Source of the DNA: Ptiloglossa arizonensis
Lineage: Eukaryota; Arthropoda; Insecta; Hymenoptera; Colletidae
Direction of reading: 5' to 3'
DNA length: 64,000 nt
Assembly (NCBI RefSeq): GCF_051014685.1
Contig: NC_135060.1
Span: 9,300,001-9,364,000, forward strand
Made by a program: the position numbers and the translations under genes. Each line of letters opens with the position of its first letter. The stretch's first letter is position 1. Positions 12,625-22,410 of the stretch are shown in pieces. Below the pieces are notes generated by a model that saw nothing but the letters and a program-made list of their open reading frames with translations, was not told the DNA's origin and did no database searches.

Positions 12625-12766
12625 GTTTGCTTGTTCGGAAAGTCGTTTCGTTTTGCAATCAAAATGGAGAATGTATAATTTGATAAAATGTTTACGCACT
12701 CTGAAAGAATCGTGTTTCGTTGCAATAAAAAAACAAAAAAACGAAACGACTTTCGGAGTAACACAA
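12625..12766 (+). mobile_element. Mariner-like MITE, copy 2 (diverged ends)
   Basis: The left arm reads TTGTTCGGAAAGTCGTTTCG and the right arm ACGAAACGACTTTCGGAG, with the family core TGGAGAATGTATAATTTGAT between them. The outermost bases have drifted (GCTTGTT on the left, AACACAA on the right) and the TA flanks are not clear. Like the other copies it lacks coding capacity. Confidence 0.75.
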
Positions 12767-12957
12767 CGGAACACCGAGAAAAATTGCTCGATAATTATAC
12801 CGTGCAGCTCGGCATTCGAGAACAGGAAAACGTGAAAGGTAAATCTTATTAAATCGCGTAACTCCTTCGCCGTTTCGTATCGTCATCGACGAAACGGAAT
12901 CTCGTCTCGATCGATCCCGTGTATTCGATTCTTTCGTTCGTTCGTTCGTTGTTCGCG
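12767..12957. repeat. Short unique stretch with (TTCG)n microsatellite
   Basis: A run of TTCG units (TTCGTTCGTTCGTTCGTT) lies at about 12931-12951, just before the dispersed 78-bp repeat. No gene is seen. Confidence 0.7.
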
Positions 12958-13035
12958 AGGGAATTATCTTTTTTTTCTTCTTTTCATTTGGTGGATCGAA
13001 CAAGAGGACAATTCCTGGCGACGAAAATCGAGACG
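12958..13035 (+). repeat. Dispersed 74-78 bp repeat, copy 2
   Basis: It begins AGGGAATTATCTTTTTTTTC, continues through GGATCGAAC and GAGGACAATTCCTGGCG, and ends CGAGACG. It aligns to 9927-10000 with a few substitutions and small indels in the T-rich part. Confidence 0.7.
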
Positions 13036-13825
13036 AGCCGTTATCGATTTTCCAAGGAGACGAGACGAATTTCACGTGATTCGCAGCGTCCGAGCGCGTG
13101 ATTCGATGTTCGTTGAAGGGTCTAGGATCGGTGGTCTTGCGCGAGCTCTTTCCTCCTGGCCGAATAATGCCAGCATTCGGACGATCGATGCCCCACCCTC
13201 GTAGATTCCTCACGCTTTGTGTGCCGCCGCGTATTTCCCGTATACGTAGCACAATCAGCGCCAGGTGTTTACTCGGCCTGATTAACGTTGTTCGTCCACC
13301 ACCACCGCGCTCTAAGCTACGTCTGACAACCTACTGGATATATCTCCCGCGACGTTTCCCTCGGATTTCAACCGGGATTTAACCGTCGTTCTTTGCTCGC
13401 GTCGTTTCGCGAACACGAATGCCCTTAATCGCTTACCCGCTCTCGCGAATAATTATGGAAACTGAAATTTTAACACCGCTTCGAACGAGGCGATTACCTT
13501 CGGGTTCTTTCGGGGATTGACACTTCTTTGGACGAGTGACGTTCATCGGGGTACGAGTTACCGAAATCGTTTCAAATTTTACAACAGTTATCGCGGGATT
13601 GTGGAATTTTTTAGCACGAGAGAAAATGTAAATAGGACGTTTATTTTTAGATAAATATGATACAGTCGTGCAGCGGATATGGTTATGTACAACTGAACGG
13701 ATTGTAACGATCACGTCGACACACCAAGGGAAAAATAGGAAGCTGGTATCGAGCTCGTCCACTATGCTTCGACTTCTCAAGTATTGCATGGTTCGATGTT
13801 GTTGTATTACAATTGGTTGGGGAAT
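13036..13825. other. No gene seen
   Basis: Unique CpG-rich DNA. The minus-strand frames entering from the right (13433-14086 and 13683-14405) owe most of their length to the adjacent 48-bp array. Confidence 0.6.
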
Positions 13826-14430
13826 TTTGTACGGAATTGGAACGAAAGTTTCCAAATGGTATCGATCGGGGAATTTTGTACGAAATTGTAACGAAAGTTT
13901 CCAAAAAGTATCGATCGGGGAATTTTGTACGAAATTGTACAAAAGGTATTGATCGGGAATTTTGTACGAAATTGTAACGAAAGTTTCCAAAAGGTATCGA
14001 TCGTGGAATCTTGTACGAAATTGTAACAAAACTTTCCAAAAGGTATCTATCGGGAATTTTGTACGAAATTTTACAAAAAGTATCAATAGGGGATTTTTGT
14101 ACGAAATTTTCCAAAAGGTATCGATCGGGGAATTTTGTACGAAATTGTAACGAAAGTTTCCAAAAAGTATCGATCGGGAATTTTGTACGAAATTCTAACA
14201 AAATTTTCCAAAAGGTATCGATTGGGGAATTTTGTACGAAATTGTAACGAAATTGTACAAAAGGTATTGATCGGGAATTTTGTACGAAATTGTAACGAAA
14301 TTTTCCAAAAGCTATCGATTGGGGAATTTTGTACAAAATTGTAACGAAATTGTACAAAAGGTATTGATCGGGAATTTTGTACAAAATTCTAACGAAACTT
14401 TCCAAAAGGTATCGATCGGGGAATTCTGTA
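13826..14430. repeat. 48-bp tandem array, about 13-14 units
   Basis: The unit is GGAATTTTGTACGAAATTG, then TAACGAAAGTTTCCAAAAGG, then TATCGATCGG. Units are about 48 bp, which is 16 codons, and two or three are shortened to about 37 bp. Because 48 is a multiple of three, frames stay open on both strands and encode repeated peptides (plus: FVRNC, FQKVSIG; minus: FVQNS, SIPF). The shortened units shift the frame, so no single frame crosses the whole array. I read this as a minisatellite, not a gene. Adjacent units differ by a few bases. Confidence 0.9.
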
Positions 14431-15383
14431 AAAATAAATCCATTCGATCGATTCTAAAAGGTAATACGCGTAGGAATTTTTTAATATTGAAACCACCTAC
14501 GCGGTTTTGGGTAATGAAATATTATTTTGCTCCGCGAATTCGAGTTTCGGATACCGTATCGGTGGGTTTACGGTATTGCGGTTTATCGTCCAATAGCGGA
14601 CCGGAATCTGAAAATTCCCATCTCTTAGTGGTATGTTTAGTATCCTCCGAGGTAACGCGAGGAACAGGTTCCACGGTTATTTTAAATCTTGAAAGTACAA
14701 TAGGAAACGGACGTATTAAAGTGTACCGGGGAAACGTCGTTTTTAGAGGGTCACGTCGCAGATTGCAGCAGTAGCTGTCTCGGGGGATGGTTTGGTGGAC
14801 ACGTGTCCTATTTCGGGTTCGAAAGATATGGCTCTCCGCGTCCCCTATTCGAAATTGACCCCGAACATCGAAATTCCGTTCATGGCCCGAGTTTCTGATA
14901 TACAAACGGGGCACTTTTAACTGATAAATATCGAACGAATCGTACAAATCAAATTGTACAAATTTACCGCTGAGTTTCTACTTATTTGTACAAACGTGTG
15001 TATTCGTTTCTCACAAAGTACAACTGTACACGATGCTTGCAATAATAATACTTCATCTTGTTCCCGACAAAGATATCATTATTCCTTGTATCTTGGTACA
15101 AGAACGATATAATACCGAAAAAACGTTGAAAAGTCAAATCGAATTTACGGATCGTGCAACTTGCCAGTTTTTTTCAATTTTTACGCAGTAATTGTGTACA
15201 CGTAGTCGTCGCTGTTGCGTATTACGTTCCGACAAGTAGAAAGAGATTACAACAAGTCGGACCTAGTTGGGGTTGGTTAATCCCTCGGAGTAACTGCGGG
15301 ATAGAGCGTCGGTAAAATCACTTTCCGTCGGTTACTTTTCACAATCTCGCTCAGTATACTGGCGCCCTCGGACTAGCTTTTAA
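14431..15383. other. No gene seen
   Basis: Unique DNA. A 141-codon minus-strand frame (14522-14947) has no recognisable domain. The stretch 14940-15100 is richer in A/T and in GTACAA words. Confidence 0.55.
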
Positions 15384-15384
15384 C

Positions 15385-15463
15385 AGCGCCATCTGTTGGC
15401 AAGGAAGATTAATCGATCGGGGGTAGTACGGAAAAATTCACCCTGGCGTGTTCAGATGGCGCC
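15385..15463. promoter_or_regulatory. Inverted pair of CTCF-like motifs
   Basis: AGCGCCATCTG lies at 15385-15395 and CAGATGGCGCC at 15453-15463. The first is the reverse of the second apart from one base, so the two sites face opposite ways about 57 bases apart. Insect CTCF recognises a core resembling AGRTGGCGC, and both sites fit it. Binding is inference. Alternatively these could be the worn ends of a small inverted-repeat element. Confidence 0.35.
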
Positions 15464-15466
15464 AAG

Positions 15467-16384
15467 ACATACGGGGTGAAACCCTCGCTCTGTTAAGCTA
15501 CGAATTTCGAACCTTCCGAGTACGAGATGCAAGAGAACTTAAATTTTTTTTAACAATTTTGAAACAATTATAGAGCATTTGGTCTCGCGAAAATGGGAGC
15601 ATTTGTTCTCAATGTACGTGACTTCAATTCGTGTTATCCCGCGTGGAAGTTCACCAATGGAATTTTCATAAAAAATTATCATTCGAAGTTCCAGCTACGA
15701 AGTTATGGGACGTAAGTGGAATTTCGATTTAAATTCTGTTTCCGAATTATTGAACCAAAATCGGTTGAAATCCACGTGATCGAAACTGTGCGGATATTGT
15801 TCTCCCGAATCGATTGAAATTAATACTTAAACAGTACTTGAAATCAACGATTGACAAAACGCAACGCAAATCGTGCCTGTGAAACTTCTATGCGAAGTAA
15901 TTAATAAACGTACAGATTCCTTCCACACGTTCGATGTTCAAATTTATCGAGTAAAGGGCGCACAAAAACCTATAGAAATGGTTTCTAAGAAATACTCGGT
16001 GACAAAGGTTGCCCGAAAAATCACCAATTCTGGTTTCGATTTCATCCCTCGTAGGATTCTCTTCGAACGAAAGATACATCCTCTGGAACGTCTTTCTCCG
16101 GATCGCTCCGCGTTCTCTTGCACCCTTCTCTTACACCCGTCGTAATCAACACAATGCGAGAAACTGAACGAGGGACGTGTGTCATTAATCAAAAGGAATC
16201 GATCGTGGATAAAAAGCGAACGTTCGATCGGAGAGTCGAGAGCCGACATAATATCCGATCGTTTTGGTCGTAATTTAAAAATCCTTAATCACTCCTGTGC
16301 GGGGTGGGATTTGTCCCGAGTAACGGGCGGAAAAGTGTTTCACAAAAGGGTCTGAAATTTATCTTGTCGTCGGTGGGGGTCATT
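15467..16384. other. No gene seen
   Basis: Unique DNA with short opposed frames (15873-16145 plus, 15944-16249 minus). No domain or repeat is recognised. Confidence 0.55.
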
Positions 16385-16432
16385 GTCGTCGTCGTCGTTT
16401 TCGTGGTGGTCGTTGTCGCGGTGGTTGTCACC
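16385..16432. repeat. GTC/GTG trinucleotide-rich run
   Basis: The run (TTGTCGTCGTCGTCGTTTTC followed by GTGGTGGTCG) is an imperfect trinucleotide repeat. It gives poly-Val in one plus frame and Asp/His-rich peptides on the minus strand. Confidence 0.8.
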
Positions 16433-16639
16433 CCTGTAAAAACTAGTCAGGACCGATCGACGGTGGTTTTCGCGCGACGTTGGGGCGGCTATTACGTAAA
16501 AGCTCGCGATTAGCGTCGACCACACCGAGCGGATCCCTTTGATCGTCACGAAGCCGGACTCGCGCGTATAATCACGCTGGTTGGTGGCCCCTCTCCTCCA
16601 CCGTAACCGGGATCCCTTCTTCTTCGGGTTCTTCTTTGT

Positions 16640-16770
16640 GCTCACGGCGGATGGCGATAATTGTTTCATGCCCGCAGGAAGTAAAGCTCTTTATACCGGG
16701 AGCCTTATTTTGCGGCTGCCGTGCCGGGCATTTAGAGGAGGGCCGGGATTAATTAATAACTATGCTCCAC
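16640..16770. promoter_or_regulatory. Possible conserved non-coding element
   Basis: The stretch is poorer in CpG and more complex than its surroundings. It contains TAATTGTTTCATGCCCGCAG, CTCTTTATACC, TTATTTTGCGGC and GGATTAATTAATAAC, words that resemble homeodomain and other transcription-factor sites. There is no reading frame of interest. The call rests on composition only; alignment to other bee or ant genomes would settle it. Confidence 0.3.
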
Positions 16771-16985
16771 CCCATCCCCGAAAAACCCGCTCCTTTCCGC
16801 CTCTTCTTGTCTTTTTCCTCTTCCTTCCGCGCCGCTTGCGTCTACGTCGTTCCTCTCCACCTAACCGACCACCTCTTTCTCCCTCTCTTTGTTTTTTCAC
16901 CTGGATTCGGCTCCTCTTCTATCCGTACCGTCAGTTTTCACCCCCCACTCGCCTTTCGCTACTTTTTTCGCTTCCCGCAGCGACA
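16771..16985. repeat. Pyrimidine-rich tract
   Basis: A C/T-biased stretch (for example CTCTTCTTGTCTTTTTCCTC). It keeps frames open on the plus strand but carries no domain. Confidence 0.6.
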
Positions 16986-17340
16986 TTAAGGCTAATCCGC
17001 GGCAACGGGTTCGAGGCGAGCGCGACGCTCGCTCCAACGAAACCGGGTCGAGTGAAAATTAAATCAGAGCTTATTTGTCATGAGCGGCCGTCTGCCCATT
17101 TTTTTCCTTTTTTTTTTCTTTTTCTTTTTATTCCCGACGGACTTTGCGCCGGATTAACGCTACCGCTCTCGTTCGTCGGTCCGACTAGCGGTCGACCGTA
17201 TCTACTGCGGCTGCCCGTAAACGACGCGTCGTCCCTCTCGGCTCGCTTTGCATCTACAACCGGTGCAATCATTGGACGAATCAACCACGTAAGGCAATGT
17301 TGGAAAAACTTCGGATTGTAATGGTTGTCGCTCGTACGAC
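16986..17340. other. No gene seen; short T-rich run inside
   Basis: Unique DNA with a T-rich run at about 17098-17130. Nothing else is recognised before the repeat cluster on its right. Confidence 0.6.
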
Positions 17341-17424
17341 GCGATACAAGCCTAGTCGAGTAATTGGAAAAGTGTATCTCGAATTGGTCGAATTTACTTC
17401 TAATACCTTTTGTATCGCAAAATA
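17341..17424 (+). repeat. Dispersed repeat flanking a mariner-like MITE, copy 2
   Basis: It contains AAGCCTAGTCGAGTAATTGG, AAAAGTGTATCTCGAATTGG and TACCTTTTGTATCGCAAAA, and matches 12541-12624. It ends exactly at the TA that starts the mariner-like MITE. Confidence 0.75.
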
Positions 17425-17555
17425 TTCGGTTGTTTGGAAAGTCGTTTCGTTTTCCAAATGGAGAATGTATAATTTAATGAAATGTTTTGACGCTCTGAAA
17501 AATTGTGTTTCATTTTCACCAGAAAAAAAATGAAATAACTTTACAAACAACCCAA
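17425..17555 (+). mobile_element. Mariner-like MITE, copy 3
   Basis: Starts TTCGGTTGTTTGGAAAGTCG and ends ACTTTACAAACAACCCAA, flanked by TA (17423-17424 and 17556-17557). The family core TGGAGAATGTATAATTTAAT is present. To its right, TTTATTATATATTCAGGGATCTCGCG (17572 on) resembles the repeat at 59990 and 60330, so the surroundings are a mosaic of repeats. Confidence 0.8.
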
Positions 17556-17753
17556 TAATATATGGTTTATTATATATTCAGGGATCTCGCGTATTTTGTA
17601 ATATTGTCGTGGAGTTTCTTAAAATGTGACGAAAGTAGAAAAATGAGAGGAGAGCGTTTCGTTCTGGATATACTAATGGATTCAGTAGTAAAGAATTCTA
17701 GCAGGTTTTGTCATACGTCGAGACATTGGGAGATCTGTAAGGGATCGTATGTA
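17556..17753. repeat. Repeat fragment shared with the 60-kb repeat pair, then unique DNA
   Basis: The first ~45 bases (GTTTATTATATATTCAGGG, ATCTCGCGTATTTTG) resemble the repeat pair near 60 kb (GTTTATTATTATATGCAGAG, ATCTCGCGTATCTGG). The rest is unique. Confidence 0.5.
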
Positions 17754-18159
17754 GAGTGTCCCAATCGTCACCGGTCGATTTACTTTTTGAATAAAACTCA
17801 AACGGTTTAAGTAATCTTGATATTTTTTATTTCATTTAAAAGTACAAACTTGGGAATTGATAATGGAACAACATATCTTCCAAATGGTCGCCACATCTTG
17901 CGAACAAATTTTACACAGTGCTCTTTGTCTGCACACGATTTCGATGGAAACGATTACCAACTTCCCGAATCGTTACCGTCAAAGATCGCAATTTTTCGTA
18001 ATTCGCCTGAATAATTTTCACGCGTTCTTTCACCGTGTACTTTTCCACGATTAATTTCCAATTCGTCTAGACGACACACGTCAAGTCTCAGGTTAATCGT
18101 TTCAACGTTTCAAAAATAACTCGAAATTGAAATCGACCGGTGACGTTCAGGACACCCTG
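17754..18159. mobile_element. 397-bp-family MITE, copy 2 (about 406 bp)
   Basis: Starts GAGTGTCCCAATCGTCACCG just after a TA and ends AATCGACCGGTGACGTTCAG then GACACCCTG. It aligns end to end with 1203-1599 in the same orientation, including AAAAGTACAAACTTGGGA and CGCCTGAATAATTTTCACGC. The right-hand TA is lost or changed (GCAA). There is no coding capacity. Confidence 0.8.
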
Positions 18160-18660
18160 CAATAAAGAACGTTGATCCGTACACACGAGATACAATCGTT
18201 CGGCCTTATTTCCCTCATTTTCGAAGATAAACGAAAATAATTTCGAATTGTTCACGCGTGTAAAAGAACGCAAACGCCATGAGAACTTCCAAGTTTTCGT
18301 GAATTGTTACACGGAACAATCGCGACGAGAAGATCTCGAAGAGCTCGCGCGACTCGAGCGGTTCCACCGATCATCGTCCAATGAAAGAGCTCGTTGACCA
18401 TTGGACGACCGGTTTTCTCGAAACGCGTGGCAAGATCCAAGCTCTCGGAGACCACTTTGCCACTCCTCGGTTGGTCGATTCCCCGATCGGATATCTCTGG
18501 AAACGGGAGCGTTATCGAGACATCGCCGCGCCGGTCAATGGTTTCTGATCGTCGGAACGAGAGCGCCAGCGTCGCATTGGTATGTGCAGCCGTTGAAGGG
18601 TGTCCGTGGCAACGCGTGTTATTTCGTGAAACGGATCTATTTTGAGGGTGCCTGACCCTT
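18160..18660. other. No gene seen
   Basis: CpG-rich unique DNA. Overlapping short frames (18394-18645, 18401-18655) have no domain. Confidence 0.6.
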
Positions 18661-18965
18661 AAGTGATATGTGCCAGGAATACAAAAGGGTCTGGGAGCAG
18701 CTCGCTGGAGGGTTCGGTGGAAAGAGAACGCGAGCCAACGAGCGTGGACGGTGAACCGGAGAGGAACGTGTTTGCTCGACGAAAAAAGAATCCGGGAGGG
18801 CGATCGCGTCCAGACATCTACATGTATTTTCCATTCGTTCGCGATCCTCTCGATACGAGGAAAGGGAAGAAAGGAGAATCCGTGAGAGGCGAGAAAGAAA
18901 TAGAGAAAGAAATAAAGAAAGAAAGAGAGAGAGAGAGGAACCGTGAGGGAAGAACGGAGAAAAAG
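18661..18965. repeat. Purine-rich tract with GAAA/GA repeats
   Basis: Strong A/G bias on the plus strand, ending in an interrupted (GAAA)n(GA)n run at about 18895-18938. It underlies Glu/Arg/Lys-rich peptides on the plus strand and poly-Ser/Leu/Phe on the minus strand. Confidence 0.75.
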
Positions 18966-20788
18966 GCAGAGGTTTTGCTCTCGTCGTCGTTTCAGCTTCC
19001 ATCCTTCGTCATCGAGAAAGTCCTACTCCGCCGCGATACCCGTTCTAGTACAGTCCCCGTTTCTTTTCGGCGCGATCCTCTTGCCGGAACTCACGACCTG
19101 GAAGCTGGTCCCTCGTACCACCTAGCTGCTTTCTCTCTCGCTCGCTCCCCCTACTTTTGTAAAGCACTTTTCTTCCGGAACGCTGGCCCGACAATCGTAT
19201 TCCCCGTTCTGCCATTACGTTCGTCCCGGCTGTTCCATTCCTTCGATCTGGTCGCGTTACACAAGGACTCCTTTTCTCTCCGGTCTGGTCCGACTCTTTC
19301 CCTCTTTCACCGTTCCGCGACTCGAGTCAGATTGGAAAGTGTGCTCCGCCGAGAATTCACGAGGAGAACGGGAGTTAGGAGCGCAGTCGCCCTTACTTTT
19401 GCTCGGCCAGCTCTCGAGATTCGACGGTGAACGTCGACCGGGATACCTGTTGAAGGAACTCTCGGTTATCTCGTCCGGTACGATATTCGACGATCGTATA
19501 CTTTATCGTCGAGAAACGTCGAACACGTTAAGAAATTTGAGAAATTCTCCTCGATCGAGCCCTTTCGTTTCGTTAGGTTTCTCTCGCAGAGGCGACGATG
19601 AAATCCTCGGGATTGAATTTTTCGTTTCGCTTGTTGGTTTTACTCCGTTCGGGTTGGAAAACTCGCGCGAGAGACTGGGGTAGCGTGCAAACGAGGCGGG
19701 AAGTTCTCGTTCGGATGCAAATTTCGAACAACGAACGAAATATTTTCCCGCGGTTGCTGGATATCGGAATTCGAGTCACGGAGCGCGGGTAAATTCGTCA
19801 AAGGTTGTCTCGATGATCGTACGATCTAATAAACGTCCGAAATAAGTCGCTGTACGTTGCTTTGGTTCTTCGTTTCTACGTTCGAATTCGATTCTACTCG
19901 TTTCCGGTGCGGAGGGGTTCGCGCGAAATTTGTAGCAATTTCGCGACTTAAAAGTCGGACGCGGTTCGGGTTTTCTATCGAATTAAAGCTCCGAGCTGTG
20001 CGAATACGGTACGATGGATATTTCGTGTATCATTTTGGTAGAAACCGTGGATCGAAAGGTAAAAATTAAAGTAAATTTCTGTACGTATTTATGTATCATC
20101 GACCTTCCTCGAGCGAATTTCAATCGAGATGTATCGCCGTTATTGTTAGAGCGTTCCAGATAATGTTGCGCAATTTTAAACTTTAATTCGTCGAGTCGTA
20201 AATACGATAATAAATAATTTCGTTGCTCCAGAATCCACGGTTTTTCTCCGTATTATCGTTTCGCTACGAAAATAGCCCGCGCGATTCGTGTTTGACGTCA
20301 TCGTCGTTGAATCGTTTCTCGTCCAAGAAGTGTGTCACCGCTCGAGAAAGGTGACAAACGTAGAATTATCATTTTCGTTCCAATAACAACGCGAAAGCAC
20401 CGAAACTTCTATTTATGCTCGAATCGTTCGCGACACGAACAGAAGGACGCGATGAATTGGGCTCGTATTCGTTCGAAAATTCTATTAATAATAATCGACG
20501 TTGAGTACGCGTATAACGACATTGAGACGATATCGTGTGTACTCGACGAAACGTCGTCATGTGTCGTTTTACTACTGTCTTTCGGTTTCGATCGTTAATT
20601 TCTATCGATTCGTCCGCGATGTGTTAAAATAACCGAGGACGCGCGAAGAATACGTGTTTACAAACCCTCTATTCGACAAAGATAGATAAGACAAAAATTA
20701 TCGGTAAGAAATCAATACCAAGGCTATTTGTAAACGTCTATTATCGAGATCCGTTGAACCACGATATATTTAAACGAGGGCTCGGAGA
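18966..20788. other. No gene seen; unique CpG-rich DNA
   Basis: The 255-codon plus frame 18663-19430 starts in the purine tract and continues into this stretch. It is rich in Arg, Ser and Leu with no domain, and is overlapped by another frame (19339-19683). I do not consider it a gene. No repeat is seen. Confidence 0.5.
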
Positions 20789-21562
20789 ATATTCAATCTC
20801 AATTTTCTCGAAAGAAGAAAAACTTGAATCGCGAGTGGGCAGCAAGTGACAAATTTCAAAATTGGCGAACAATAAATTGTTATTCTACACGTTTCATTAA
20901 TTTATTCGCGTAAAATGCCCCCGTTCTCGAGTACGATCGAAAGAAGGTTTAATTAGATCGAAAGAAAAAAATTTGAATCGAGGGCAGGCAGCGAGTGACA
21001 AATTTCAAATTTGTCGTAGAACAAATTGTCCTTCTACATCTTTGATTAATTTATTCGCGTAAAATCACACTGTTCTCGATTGTAACATCAATCTCGAAAC
21101 ACCTCGAGAGAACCAACGTTCGGAGAAGAAGGGTCCAATTATATCGAGAGAAAACAATTTCGAATGGCAAGCGAGCAGCGAGTGACAAATTTCAAATTTG
21201 TCAAAGAAGAAATTGTTATTCCACATCTTTGATTAATTTATTAGCGTAAAATCACACTGTTCTCGATTGCATCGTCAATCTCGAAACACCTCGAGAGAAC
21301 CAACGTTCGGAGAAAAAAAAGTCCAATTAGACCGAAAGAAAAAAATTTGAATGGTGGGCGAGCAGCGAGTGACAAATTTCAAATTTGCCAAACAAATTGT
21401 TATTGTACATCTTTGATTAATTTATTCGCGTAAAATCACACTGTTCTCGATTGTTTCGCCAATCCCAAACACCTCGAGAGAACCAACGTTCGGAGAAAAA
21501 AAGGTCCAATTAAACCGAAAGAAAAAGAACGTTGGATCGCGGGCTCGCAGCGAGTGACAAAT
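20789..21562. repeat. ~186-bp tandem array, about 4.3 units
   Basis: The landmark GAGTGACAAATTTC (AAGTGACAAATTTC in the first unit) lies at 20844, 20994, 21180, 21367 and 21552, giving spacings of 150, 186, 187 and 185. Each unit also carries TTAATTTATTCGCGTAAAAT, ACTGTTCTCGATTG and ACCTCGAGAGAACCAACGTTC. The first unit is shorter and more diverged, and the last is cut off. Middle units are about 85-90% alike by eye. No frame runs through. This is a small satellite-like array. Confidence 0.9.
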
Positions 21563-21790
21563 TTCCCTGGTGCTTTATATTCGCGACAAGTGCAGACGTG
21601 CATTCTCGTAAGATTGGAGTGAAAAGTTTCACCGGCGTTGTTGAATATTGCCGGTACCGAGGCAGTAACAAGGAGAGCGACGCTGGAACTCGCAGTTCGC
21701 GTTTCGAGGCGTTGGTGGCGGATCGGAGCGTAGAAGCGGGACGGGGCGTTGTGTGTGAAATCGCGCGTGCGACTGCACACGTCGAGAGGA
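21563..21790. other. GC-rich unique DNA between array and GAC repeat
   Basis: GC-rich and CpG-dense. Frames are open on both strands (21532-21906 plus, 21510-22094 minus) because of composition. It could be part of a CpG-dense promoter, but no TATA, initiator or coding exon is evident. Confidence 0.4.
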
Positions 21791-21800
21791 ACGACGACGA

Positions 21801-21845
<45 letters not shown>

Positions 21846-21857
21846 CGTCGACGACAC
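21791..21857. repeat. GAC/GAG trinucleotide repeat
   Basis: (GAC)n then (GAGGAC)n then (GAC)n. The plus strand reads as an Asp/Glu run, while the minus strand reads as poly-Ser in one frame and Arg/Pro in another. The neighbouring frames show no domain, so a coding role is unlikely. Confidence 0.9.
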
Positions 21858-22194
21858 CGGTGTGTGCTGGTGTTGCACGCGCGCGTCTCGGCGCGTCGTA
21901 AAATAGCTTTTACTGCCTTGCGAGATTGAAGAATCAGGTTGTAAAGGGCTGAATCCGCGCGGATAAAGCACGAGGAGGGGGCGCGGGGAGAAGGTCGAAA
22001 CGTTGGGACGAAAGGGTGCACCGACGAAGGACAGAGGCGAACGGAGACCGAGCGATGGACGAATCCGCGAGACGAAGCGAAACGAGGAAAACACGGGGCT
22101 TGGGTCGAAATTGGGCTACGGGAAGGGGCCTGGGGGGGACACAGGGGCCAGCTCCGTCGACAGGTTTCACCGAGTTGAGCTCGGCGACGAGGGA
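21858..22194. other. GC-rich, purine-biased unique DNA
   Basis: GC-rich with G-rich runs on the plus strand (GGGAAGGGGCCTGGGGGGGAC at about 22120). No gene or repeat is identified. Confidence 0.5.
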
Positions 22195-22410
22195 TGTTGA
22201 AATATAAAATAAATATCTTAAATCCGCCTTGATCCCGGCTTTAATTAAAAGTTGATCCTGCGTTTGATACCGTTGAAAAGATTACCCGCGATCCAATTTG
22301 CGTGTGGATAATTTATCGACCGCCCTTTAAAACCGCCGCCGTGCTCTCTTCGTTTCTATTCGTTTCAAAATCCGCGATTATCCCGTGATTAATTATTTCT
22401 GTTGCTTTTA
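22195..22410. promoter_or_regulatory. Possible conserved non-coding element
   Basis: An abrupt change to balanced, less CpG-rich sequence with words such as CGGCTTTAATTAAAAGTTGA, GTGTGGATAATTTATCGACC, CCTTTAAAACC and GTGATTAATTATTTC, which resemble homeodomain sites. No reading frame. The call is compositional only. Confidence 0.25.

Noticed and set aside
13683..14405. 240-codon minus-strand frame with repeated peptides
   Set aside because: It is produced by the 48-bp minisatellite; the opposite strand is equally open and shortened units break the frame.
13826..14430. CRISPR array
   Set aside because: Units abut one another with no unique spacers, and the DNA is eukaryotic in character.
16581..17321. 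246-codon plus-strand frame
   Set aside because: It runs through a pyrimidine tract and a T run; Phe/Leu/Arg/Pro-rich without domains.
18663..19430. 255-codon plus-strand frame
   Set aside because: Low-complexity Glu/Arg start from a GA repeat, no domain after it, and overlapping alternatives.
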